This document shows, in pieces, positions 34,118-42,366 of a DNA stretch of 64,000 bases; the first letter of the stretch is position 1; each line of letters opens with the position of its first letter. Position numbers and translations under genes: made by a program. The DNA is from JANQQN01 sp964519665 (GTDB lineage: Bacteria; Myxococcota; Kuafuiibacteriia; Kuafuiibacteriales; Kuafuiibacteriaceae). Location: the NCBI GenBank assembly GCA_964519665.1, contig CAZFIV010000006.1, positions 78,667 through 142,666 of the forward strand, written 5' to 3'. Below the pieces are notes generated by a model that was given only the letters and a program-made list of their open reading frames with translations, was not told the origin of the DNA and searched no databases.

Positions 34118-34626
34118 CACAACGCTCCTGTCTTGTCTTGGGATCCGTCGAGCAGGGCGTTCAAAGCCTCTTCCAACGCCTCGCGAGCCACCTTGCCCTG
34201 GAAGAACCCGACTCGTTTTCCGTTGTCGTCGAAGATGACCGTGGCCGGCAGAGTGCCGACCCACTTCGGGCTCAGCGTCTCGATGAACGCCTCGTCTTTG
34301 CCCGTCTTGAGGAAGCTCGGGAGCGGGGCGCCTTGGGCCTTGAGAAACCGAACGGCCTGGGCTTCGTCGCCTCCAAAGTCCGTCGACACGAACATCAGGC
34401 GAACACCCTTGCTTTCGTAAGCGCGCGCGACGGCTAGGAGGTCCGGAAACTCTTCCTTGCACGGCGTACACCAAGTCGCCCACACGTTAACGATGGTTAG
34501 CCGGGCGTCACTGTCCTTGACCCGGCGCAGTAGCTGAGGGCCCGTGACCTCGATCAGCTCGGGAGGGGTCGCGCTGGCCGAGGACGTCAGCAGCACCAAG
34601 GCGATCGCCAAGCCGAACCGAAACAC
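34117..34626 (-). CDS. TlpA/ResA-like periplasmic thioredoxin
   Basis: 169 residues from GTG 34626, chosen because CAGGAG precedes it and a signal peptide (FGLAIALVLLTSSASA) starts at once; longer in-frame options lack a signal. Thioredoxin fold with VNVWATWCTPCKEEFPDLL (active-site CTPC), FVSTDFGGDE and the cis-Pro segment GTLPATVIFD. Probably reduces periplasmic or cytochrome-maturation disulfides. Forms a two-gene operon with the redoxin. Confidence 0.9.
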   Translation of the reverse strand: MFRFGLAIALVLLTSSASATPPELIEVTGPQLLRRVKDSDARLTIVNVWATWCTPCKEEFPDLLAVARAYESKGVRLMFVSTDFGGDEAQAVRFLKAQGAPLPSFLKTGKDEAFIETLSPKWVGTLPATVIFDDNGKRVGFFQGKVAREALEEALNALLDGSQDKTGAL

Positions 34627-34831
34627 CCGGCTCCTGTAGCAGCAATCGCCGTTCGACTGAAGCGCGAAGCCAAGGGTCTGATTCCTGGTCCGACCGCAAG
34701 GATTCGCGAAAGCCGGGTACAAACAAACCCGGACGAGAACCGGCAGTCTGGCCCCGCCCTTACGAAGTATGTGCGCTAGCTCTCGCTCGCCGCCCCATTC
34801 CCGTAAGTCGGATTTCGGGTATCGTCCGCGC

Positions 34832-35521
34832 ATGAATGGGACACTCCGTCGCCCCGTATGCGCCCTCATCACGGGCGTTTGCTTCCTGAGTAGCGCCTGC
34901 GTCGCCCCGACGACCGTCGTGCGCAACGGTCGTCCACTGCCCGTTTCCAGTGGTCCCGCGAAGACCCCATGCGAAACACGCAAGTTCTATGAGCTGGTGC
35001 CATCCACCGGATTCTCCCAGTCCAGCGCCACCACGGGCGGAGGCTACGGTTGGGTGACCGTATCGACCCTCGAGGAACGAACGAGTGGCTTCAGCATCTT
35101 CCGGGCCGGAGAGGTCATGGACCTTCCCGACGTGCTGCCGAGCCTCGAGGAGCCCGACCTGACCAGCCTGCACATGGGCCGAATTCAGCCGATTCAAGAC
35201 AAGATCGATCTGCAACGAGGTTGGGCGACGTTCGGTCTCACCTTCTCTCTGTTAACGTTGGCGGCGGGCACCGGCACCAGCGTCGCCGGGCTCAGCAACG
35301 ACGACGACACCCTCACCTTCACCGGTCTCGGTCTGCTGGGTGGCAGCCTGATCATCAGCTTGCTCCTGTTGATCCCGGTGCTCGTCTACAAACCCACGAA
35401 TCAAGAGAAGACGTACTTCGAGCTCCGCAAGAAGCTGCTGCTCCCCAAGGAAGACAACATTGAAGAGGCTGCACGAGGGGTGGGGCGATACAACGAGCGC
35501 GTCCGCGAGGAATGTCGGTAG
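34832..35521 (+). CDS. Lipoprotein with two C-terminal membrane helices, unknown function
   Basis: About 229 residues from ATG 34832. Signal peptide and lipobox LSSA-C, a soluble region of about 110 residues with no recognised fold, then two hydrophobic helices (about res 134-155 and 166-188) and a charged tail. The mix of lipid anchor and two membrane helices is unusual. It is divergent from the TlpA-like gene and 68 bp upstream of the S9 peptidase gene. Confidence 0.65.
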   Translation: MNGTLRRPVCALITGVCFLSSACVAPTTVVRNGRPLPVSSGPAKTPCETRKFYELVPSTGFSQSSATTGGGYGWVTVSTLEERTSGFSIFRAGEVMDLPDVLPSLEEPDLTSLHMGRIQPIQDKIDLQRGWATFGLTFSLLTLAAGTGTSVAGLSNDDDTLTFTGLGLLGGSLIISLLLLIPVLVYKPTNQEKTYFELRKKLLLPKEDNIEEAARGVGRYNERVREECR

Positions 35522-35589
35522 TCGAAATAGCGTCGGGGATGGGCCACGGGGCCTCGTCGTGAGCGGCCACCCGAAGTAGCCTGCGACCC

Positions 35590-37773
35590 ATGGGTTTTCG
35601 CTTCCGCCCACCCGGCCTTCTCCACGCGGTCTTCTGCATCGCCACCACTGTGGCGCCGGCCGGGGCGTTCGCCCAGCCGCTGACCCTCGACGACGTGGTC
35701 GACCCGTCCCGTCTGGTGGGCGAGCAGCCGTCTCACCTCGTCTGGTCACCGAATGGCCAGTGGCTTGTCTATCTGGTCTACGACGCCCAGGCCAAATCCC
35801 AAGCGCTATGGATCGTCGACCGCGAGGGACGAAGTCGACGCCGACTGTTCAAGCCCCGCGATCAGCCCGAAGGCGACCCGATCAAAGAGGTGGTGTGGGC
35901 GCCCGACGGCCAGGCGCTCGTGGTGCTTCGGCGCGAGCTGTGGTGGGTGGGCTGGCGCGACGCGACGCAGACCCAGCTGACGTCCGACGGCGGCGACAAG
36001 CGCGCGGTCACGGTCGCCCCCAACGGGCGGAGCATCGCCTATGTACGCGACGGCGACCTGTGGGTCATCCGTACGAAGAAGGGCCGAAAACCCCGTCGCC
36101 TGACCCGCATCGCGCGCGCCGGCCCGGCTGCAAAAGGAGTGTACGCTCGGCGCGACCGGGAGATCGGGCCCGCCACTTGGGGCCGTTCGTTTGCGGTCGC
36201 GCAGTGGTCGCCCGACAGCCGAAACATCGCCGTTCACATCGTCGACCGCCGCAAGGTTCGTCAGGTGCCCTTTCCGGTCTTTCTCGGACCGGACACCACG
36301 ACCCCGCGGTTGCGGCGGCCGTACCCGGGCGACCGCAACGAGGACCGTCGGGTTGCGTTCGTCAACGTGCGGACCGGCCGATTGTCGTACGTCCCCCTGC
36401 CCCGGACCGCCCGCATGGAGGTCGTCAACCTCGAGTGGTCGCCGACGGGGCGCCTGTTGATCGACCGCATGGCCGACGACGCCACCGTACGGGAGCTGCG
36501 TACGGTGCGACCGGGCGCCAAACCGCGCACCGAATGGCGCCACGCCCGCGAAAGCCGCATTTACACACCGGCCGCGTCCACCTGGGCGGGCGACGGCCGG
36601 CGCATCTTGGTGACCGGCGACTTCGACGACCGCGACCGGATCTACGCGTTGACCCCGGGATCACCGGATCCCGTACCCCTGACGCCGGCCGAGGTCGACG
36701 TGTGGGGCCCGGCGATGCCCCTCAAGCTCCCTGGCGACACCGAGACAATCCTGTACGTCGCCGGTGCGCCGAAGCCGAGCGAGCGACACGTATGGCAGCT
36801 GAAGTCAGGCCGGGCACCGGTCCAACTGACGAAACGCGCCGGCACCCACCGCCCTGTTCTCTCACCGGACGGCCAGTCTCTGGCCCTGCTATGCAGCGAC
36901 GACGCCTCGCCCCCCGAACTGTGGATGATCCAGCTCGACGAGGGTACCGAGCAACGGGTCACCACCGCCAAGACGCCTCGGCTCGAGCGAGCAGGACTCA
37001 TTGCGCCACGGTACATTCAGTTTCCCGGACCTCGCGGGGAGCTTCATGCGAAGGTATGGCTGCCCCCGGCGGCCTCGAAGGGCGCGAAGGTCCCTGTCTT
37101 GTTCGGGCCCATCTATGTCAACACGGTGCGGAACCGGTGGGACCCGCGGTTCGGGCTGCTACAGCAGTATCTCGTCCAGCAGGGGTACGCGGTCATGCAG
37201 GTCGATGTCCGGGGGTCGACGGGGTACGGGCGCGACTTTCGGGAGGCGTTCCTGTTCGAATGGGGCCGCGGCGACCTCGACGACCTCCAGGCGGCCAAAA
37301 CATGGCTTCAGACCCAACGCTGGGCCGACCCGGAGCGGGTCGGCGTCTTCGGAAAGAGCTATGGCGGGTTGGTGAGCGTCTACTCGATGGTGACTCGGCC
37401 CGAGCTGTTCAAAGTGGCGGTCGCGATGGCGCCGGCGGTCGACGCGCGTTTCTTCGGCAGCGACGACGTCGCGATCACTCGCCGGCCGTCAACTCATCCT
37501 GACGCCTTCGAGCGCCCCGCCAAGAAGTTCGCCGACCGACTCGAAGGTCGCCTGCTCATCATTCACGGTATCGCCGACGACGTCGTCCCCTTCAAGACGA
37601 TCGTGGATCTCGCCGACGCCTTCATTCGCGCCGACCGAGACTTCGATCTGGTGGCCATTCCGGGGGCCACCCACAACCTGCACGCCGACCCCGACCAGCT
37701 CCGCCATGTGTACCGAAAGCTGGTCGACTATTTCGACCTCCACCTCCCGACGAAGTCGCCGTCTTCCCCGTAA
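35590..37773 (+). CDS. S9 family (prolyl oligopeptidase-type) secreted peptidase
   Basis: 727 residues. Signal peptide (LLHAVFCIATTVAPAGAFA), then a beta-propeller of WD40-like repeats (about res 30-470: e.g. HLVWSPNGQWLVYL, SIAYVRDGDLWVI, VLSPDGQSLALLCSDD) and a C-terminal alpha/beta hydrolase. Catalytic triad: S590 in GKSYGG, D663 in HGIADDVVP, H695 in GATHNLH. YGRDFREAF and VDVRGSTGYG are typical of S9B/S9C dipeptidyl or acylaminoacyl peptidases. Complete, periplasmic or secreted. Confidence 0.93.
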   Translation: MGFRFRPPGLLHAVFCIATTVAPAGAFAQPLTLDDVVDPSRLVGEQPSHLVWSPNGQWLVYLVYDAQAKSQALWIVDREGRSRRRLFKPRDQPEGDPIKEVVWAPDGQALVVLRRELWWVGWRDATQTQLTSDGGDKRAVTVAPNGRSIAYVRDGDLWVIRTKKGRKPRRLTRIARAGPAAKGVYARRDREIGPATWGRSFAVAQWSPDSRNIAVHIVDRRKVRQVPFPVFLGPDTTTPRLRRPYPGDRNEDRRVAFVNVRTGRLSYVPLPRTARMEVVNLEWSPTGRLLIDRMADDATVRELRTVRPGAKPRTEWRHARESRIYTPAASTWAGDGRRILVTGDFDDRDRIYALTPGSPDPVPLTPAEVDVWGPAMPLKLPGDTETILYVAGAPKPSERHVWQLKSGRAPVQLTKRAGTHRPVLSPDGQSLALLCSDDASPPELWMIQLDEGTEQRVTTAKTPRLERAGLIAPRYIQFPGPRGELHAKVWLPPAASKGAKVPVLFGPIYVNTVRNRWDPRFGLLQQYLVQQGYAVMQVDVRGSTGYGRDFREAFLFEWGRGDLDDLQAAKTWLQTQRWADPERVGVFGKSYGGLVSVYSMVTRPELFKVAVAMAPAVDARFFGSDDVAITRRPSTHPDAFERPAKKFADRLEGRLLIIHGIADDVVPFKTIVDLADAFIRADRDFDLVAIPGATHNLHADPDQLRHVYRKLVDYFDLHLPTKSPSSP

Positions 37774-37779
37774 ACGCGC

Positions 37780-39465
37780 TCAGCGTTTCTGGCGTTCGGC
37801 AACGATCCGCCACCGGCCCTCGAGCTGCCCAGTAAAAGCCACCGCCAGGTTGAGCGCCTCCGTCTTGTCGTCGGCGGCGACGGCGCCCGGCCGGATCTGA
37901 AAGCGCCCGCCGGCTATCTTCGACATGACCACCGGCGCCGACACCACCACATCGTCGACGATGATCGCGAGGCGCCGCTGCACGAGCGCCGCGGTGGCCA
38001 CCTCGAAGCGACGAGCGCCTTCGACGTCGAGTCGGGCCAGGACGTAGTGCGTACCCATCGAGGGATCGAGCGCGACTTCGACGGACTCGACGTCGGCCTG
38101 GGTCACGACCGGCTGGGCATCGACGAAGAAGGCCGAGCATCGTTCTCGATGACAGTCCAGCACCGGGCGGCGCCCCGGCGTCTCGGGAAGAGCGTCGATC
38201 ACCGCCCGCAGCTCGTCACGCTCGCCCGCAAGGGTTCTTTCGGCCGCCGACCGGGGCCGGGAACCCTCGAAGGTTGGCGACGCTCGGCTGGGCCGCTCGA
38301 GCCCGGTTTGGTCGACCGACTCTCCGTACAGACCGAGGCTCTTGTGGGCGACCGCCCCTCGAATCACGTCGTACGGCCGCGACGCGGTCACTTCGATCGT
38401 GAGCGCGTTATCGTCGGCGGCGCGAATGACCGCGTACCCCCCGAGGCGGTTGATTCTCGTGGCGATCACCCGCCCGTCGACAGTCGCCGAGGGCTTATCG
38501 CCCACCAGCTCGTAGGTCATCGTGGGGCCCTCGACGATCCATGCTCGGGGAACAAACGCGCCCGCCACCCCCGGCGTGCTCAGCGCCAGGCCCCCCGACA
38601 TGCCGACGAACCCCACCGAGAGGACGCCGGCAAGCAGCAGGTACGCCCATCGGGTCGGCGTCGCTCCACTCTGCAGTACCCGCCAGCTCACCCCGACCGC
38701 CACCGTAGCCGCCAAGCCGGCTTGCAGCACGGGCGTGAGCAACGTCGACGGGGCGCCCAGCAGCAAACCAGCGACCAGCGCGGTGACTCCGGGCAGAACC
38801 ACCGCGTCCATGGGGTGCGTCAGAGTGAACGACCCTAGAATCAGAAGTGGATAGCGCCGCCCCCGCAAGGCGACGACCACCGACACCGCGACGCTGGCCA
38901 AGGCGACCACTGAAAACGACAGGAGCCGCAACTTTGCCTGCATGACGCTCCAGCTTTCGCCGGCGCCAAAGCCAAAGACCGCCTGGGTGAGCGCCGAATG
39001 AAGCGCCGCCGGTACCAAGGTGACCCCGAGCCACGCCGGCAGCACCAGAAAGCCGTGACCGACTCCGTGCTGCGTCCACATGCGCGCAAGCCACCATAGC
39101 CACGCGGCGGCCCCGAGCTTCGTGACCGCGTACAGGAGTACGAACGACAAACCGGGCGCGATCACTACATCGCCCCCGACCCGCGTTGGCGCCGACGACA
39201 GCATGACCGCCTCCCACGCCCCGAGCCCGACCGCGACGAGCAGATAGAGGACCGCGATGAGCCGAGTGGGCGTGCCCGACGGGTCCCCCACCAGGGCCAC
39301 CAGCCCGTACGCCACCGCGAGTCCAACCCAGGCCGGCTCGAAGAGGACGAGGCGGGCCTCCATCACGTACCTGTAGAGTTCGTGATCGACGCCGGGGGCC
39401 TCGAGCGCGATGAAAGCGAACCCGCCGAGGGCCGCGAAGACCAGCGTCACGAGGATGCGCACCAT
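37780..39465 (-). CDS. Polytopic membrane protein with SecD P1-head-like C-terminal domain
   Basis: About 561 residues from ATG 39465. The N-terminal about 300 residues form around ten membrane helices of unknown family. The C-terminal about 240 residues are soluble and resemble the SecD periplasmic region: THYVLARLDVEGARRFEVAT, QRRLAIIVDDVVVSAPVVMS, IAGGRFQIRPG and LNLAVAFTGQLEGRW parallel the SecD segments around the 'RLAIVLDG.V.SAP.I...I..G..QI.G' region. No SecD/SecF transmembrane (RND) part follows, so it is not a translocase subunit. Role unknown. Convergent with the S9 gene (6-bp gap). Confidence 0.7.
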   Translation of the reverse strand: MVRILVTLVFAALGGFAFIALEAPGVDHELYRYVMEARLVLFEPAWVGLAVAYGLVALVGDPSGTPTRLIAVLYLLVAVGLGAWEAVMLSSAPTRVGGDVVIAPGLSFVLLYAVTKLGAAAWLWWLARMWTQHGVGHGFLVLPAWLGVTLVPAALHSALTQAVFGFGAGESWSVMQAKLRLLSFSVVALASVAVSVVVALRGRRYPLLILGSFTLTHPMDAVVLPGVTALVAGLLLGAPSTLLTPVLQAGLAATVAVGVSWRVLQSGATPTRWAYLLLAGVLSVGFVGMSGGLALSTPGVAGAFVPRAWIVEGPTMTYELVGDKPSATVDGRVIATRINRLGGYAVIRAADDNALTIEVTASRPYDVIRGAVAHKSLGLYGESVDQTGLERPSRASPTFEGSRPRSAAERTLAGERDELRAVIDALPETPGRRPVLDCHRERCSAFFVDAQPVVTQADVESVEVALDPSMGTHYVLARLDVEGARRFEVATAALVQRRLAIIVDDVVVSAPVVMSKIAGGRFQIRPGAVAADDKTEALNLAVAFTGQLEGRWRIVAERQKR

Positions 39466-39617
39466 GGACGCGTTGTACGGATCGTCCGAGCTCCGCGCCA
39501 GCACCCTGAGGAGCGATCACGCCTCATCACAGCCGAACCAAAGCGACCGGGGCGCAGCGGGGATCGCCGAAGCGTCGATTAAGGGATGGGCGAACCGACC
39601 TTCGCTGTTCCGGCCGC

Positions 39618-40421
39618 ATGCCCGGCAATCCTGTCCTGCGCCGAATCGCGGCCAGCGTCGTGATCTTCCTCGCCCCGGCCCTCGCCGTCCTCGAATGGTT
39701 GCGGTCCGGAACCGAAACGCCGTTCGTGTTGGTGTGCGTCACCCTCGCCCTTCCCCTCTGCGCGTTGCTGCTGCACCTTCGGCGCCTCGAGCCTCAGCTG
39801 CTGGTCCGAGCGATCCTGTGGAGCAACCTCGTCTGGCTGACCATGCTGTGCCTCATCCGAGCGCCGCCGGACGCCATATCAACCGAGATCCTCGGCTGGG
39901 CCTCCGGGGTGGGGCTGGGCCTGCTGTTCCTCGGGGCCGACGGTCTCCATGCACCGAGCCATCGCGGTGGTTTCGCACCGGTCGCCCTTCGCGGCACGCT
40001 GGTGGCGATCATGGTCCTCGCCCTCGCCGACATGTTCGGATTGGGCTTCTGGTCCGGGGTGATGCTCGAGGAACGGGACCTCCGGATCGCCGTGGTGTTC
40101 CTGTCCCTTTCGGCCGCGGTCATGGGCATCGCGACCTACGGTGTCTATCGCCTCCAGACATGGGGATTCCTGCTGAACATTGCCGCCAATATCGCGATCG
40201 CGGCGGGCGCGTGGCTGGTTCCCGAGATGCCCAACGAATTCGCCGCGTGCCTGACAGCCACGGCGGTGGCCCAACTGCTGGCCGGCCTGCCGCTCCTGTG
40301 GGGCATGATTCATCCGCGGCCCGGTGCGTCGAACAACCCCCAGCGTACCGGCTGGCTCGGCGTCACGATGGTCGCCGGGTTGCTCGGCACGGTCTGGTGG
40401 ATCGTGCTGACCGACGTCTGA
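39618..40421 (+). CDS. Polytopic membrane protein, unknown function
   Basis: 267 residues, about eight membrane helices separated by very short loops (e.g. ASVVIFLAPALAVLEWL, FVLVCVTLALPLCALLLHL, WLGVTMVAGLLGTVWWIVL). No motif recognised. Divergent from the SecD-head-like gene. Codon usage fits neighbours. Confidence 0.7.
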   Translation: MPGNPVLRRIAASVVIFLAPALAVLEWLRSGTETPFVLVCVTLALPLCALLLHLRRLEPQLLVRAILWSNLVWLTMLCLIRAPPDAISTEILGWASGVGLGLLFLGADGLHAPSHRGGFAPVALRGTLVAIMVLALADMFGLGFWSGVMLEERDLRIAVVFLSLSAAVMGIATYGVYRLQTWGFLLNIAANIAIAAGAWLVPEMPNEFAACLTATAVAQLLAGLPLLWGMIHPRPGASNNPQRTGWLGVTMVAGLLGTVWWIVLTDV

Positions 40422-40910
40422 ACGCCCGAGCGCCGACCCGCTCAAGCCCAACCGACCCCAGCGAGTCGACCCCTCTCACGGCGGTGCAAAACGGCCTGCG
40501 AATCCTCGACCCCATCTACCGAGCTCGTATGCTTCAGGTCGGCGCGAGCGTCCCAAAGTACGTGAATCAGTGCGCTGACGCCCCTCTCGCGGCTCGACCA
40601 CGGGCCATGGCGTCTTCTCAGTGTCGTCGGCTCGCTGTTTCGGTTTTCGCGACGTCTAGCTTGCACCGTCCATGCTGCGACGCGCCAACGGTCCACGCCG
40701 CCCCTGAGTCGGCCTTCCGCCCCCCCCGCGGTCGCCGCACGTCACCCCTAACGCATCGCATCGATCAGCGGGCGACTTCCGGCCACCGCGTTCGTAAGAC
40801 TTTGTTGTGCTCATGGACAAAGAGTTATTTTGAAGCGACGCAAGGCCCGCGATAGCCGTCTAATCACTTCGCGATCTTTGCTGCGTTGCGACATAAGTCA
40901 CTCTCCTCGG
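40422..40910. other. Non-coding region upstream of the ROK regulator
   Basis: About 490 bp without a convincing gene. A weak second inverted repeat (CTTTGT-11 nt-ACAAAG, 40800-40822) lies about 140 bp upstream of the ROK promoter and partly echoes the operator half-site below. Confidence 0.45.
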
Positions 40911-40938
40911 TTGACTTTCCGGGCGTTCGGTCCATAAT
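40911..40938 (+). promoter_or_regulatory. Sigma70-type promoter for the ROK regulator
   Basis: TTGACT (40911-40916), 16-bp spacer, CATAAT (40933-40938), 33 bp before the ATG. The best promoter match in the window. Confidence 0.65.
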
Positions 40939-40958
40939 TTGTTCTGCGCCCGAACAAA
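40938..40958. promoter_or_regulatory. Inverted-repeat operator TTTGTTC-N7-GAACAAA
   Basis: A perfect 7-bp inverted repeat with 7-nt spacer starts at the end of the -10 box and covers the expected transcription start. ROK repressors bind such sites; placement implies autorepression. Confidence 0.7.
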
Positions 40959-40970
40959 GCGCCCGTCGGC

Positions 40971-42218
40971 ATGGAACGTAGGGATCGCGAGAACAACGTT
41001 GTTGGCCCGCCCGAAGTACTGGTCCCAGGCACGGTGAGAGCAAGACACAACGCCGTGTTGCTCCGCCTCCTATGGGCCCACGGCGAGATCTCGCGAGCCG
41101 AGCTCGCCCGTCGCACCGGACTGAGCCGTTCGACGGTATCGGCCATTGTGAGCGACATCCTCGCAACCGGCGTTGTCAGAGAGACGAGGCCCGGGTCATC
41201 CCGCGGAGGCCGTCGGCCCATCATGTTGGGCTTCGAAGATAACGCACGAACGATCGTCGGCCTCGACATCGGCGCTTCGCATGTCGGTGGCGTGTTAACC
41301 AACTTGCGGGGCCAGATCATCGGACGCACCGACCGCCTGCTGTGGACGCGCGAGGATCCCCAGCGCGCCCTCGACGAGGCGATCGACGTCGCCAAAGACC
41401 TGATCAGGATGCACCCGGCCAAGCCTCTGGGCGTCGGTGTCGCCATGCCCGCGCCGCTCGACCCCTCGTCGCGTCGGCCCCTCGCCACCGTGATGCCGGC
41501 GTGGGGCGACATCGACGTCGCCGACGCGATCGAGCGGCGCCTTCAACAGCCGGTTCGCCTCGAGAACGACGCCAACCTGGGGGCCTTGGCCGAGCAATGG
41601 TGGGGCGCGGGTCGACAGCGGGGCGACCTGGTCTTCGTCAAGGTCGCCACCGGCATCGGGGCTGGTCTGATCATCGGCGGAAAGATCTTTTCGGGGGTTC
41701 ACGGCATTGCCGGCGAGCTCGGTCACCTGTCGGTCGACCCGAACGGCCCGCCGTGTATGTGCGGCGTGAACGGCTGTCTGAACGTGGTCATCGGCACGCA
41801 GGCCTTGCTCGCGCGCGCGAGAGCCCGGCTGCAACACTTTCCCGAAAGCCCACTTGCACAAGCCACGGTCGACCTCCAAGCGCTGATCGAAGCGGCCCGC
41901 GCCAACGACCCGCTCGCCCTCGAGATCATTCGGTTCGCCGGCGAACGTCTCGGCGACGGCCTCGCCAATCTCTTGAATGTGCTCGACCCCTCGACGATCG
42001 TGATCGGTGGCGAGCTGACCGAGGTCGGCGAGCCGCTGCTCGACCCGATCCGAAAAAAGGTCATGTCGAGAACGCTGGTGGCCAGCCAGGTTGGGGCGCG
42101 GGTGGTTTGCAGCCAGATCGACCGCCAGAGCGTCGCGCTCGGCGCAGCCACCCTCATTCTTCGGGCGGTGCTCGATACGCTTGAAATTCCGCTGACGGCC
42201 TCGGGGGCATCCACGTGA
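40971..42218 (+). CDS. ROK family transcriptional regulator
   Basis: 415 residues. N-terminal winged helix (about res 25-85: LLRLLWAHGEISRAELARRTGLSRSTVSAIVSDIL), then a ROK kinase-like sugar-binding domain with GLDIGASHVGGVL, VRLENDANLGALAEQ, GTGIGAGL-type ATGIGAGLIIGG and the zinc motif CMCGVNGCLNV (with the upstream GELGHL His). ROK regulators (NagC, Mlc, XylR) respond to sugars. Gene order (regulator, glycan-binding lipoprotein, SSS symporter, GH30) points to control of beta-glucoside uptake. It likely represses its own promoter through the overlapping inverted repeat. Confidence 0.93.
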   Translation: MERRDRENNVVGPPEVLVPGTVRARHNAVLLRLLWAHGEISRAELARRTGLSRSTVSAIVSDILATGVVRETRPGSSRGGRRPIMLGFEDNARTIVGLDIGASHVGGVLTNLRGQIIGRTDRLLWTREDPQRALDEAIDVAKDLIRMHPAKPLGVGVAMPAPLDPSSRRPLATVMPAWGDIDVADAIERRLQQPVRLENDANLGALAEQWWGAGRQRGDLVFVKVATGIGAGLIIGGKIFSGVHGIAGELGHLSVDPNGPPCMCGVNGCLNVVIGTQALLARARARLQHFPESPLAQATVDLQALIEAARANDPLALEIIRFAGERLGDGLANLLNVLDPSTIVIGGELTEVGEPLLDPIRKKVMSRTLVASQVGARVVCSQIDRQSVALGAATLILRAVLDTLEIPLTASGAST

Positions 42219-42366
42219 TTTCCGACCTCGGCGATTGCACTTTGTGGTCGGTGACGGCCTCGCTGGACCTGTTGGCGATGACTCGGTCATCTGCCGAACC
42301 AGCGGCTCGAACCAGACCGTATCTCAACGGGGGTGCGGTGACGTGCTCTCACTTCGGAGGAGTAGG

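Noticed and set aside
40422..40855. Open frame continuing through the non-coding region upstream of rok
   Set aside because: Continuation of an out-of-frame shadow of the membrane protein gene; no start, no domain and biased composition.
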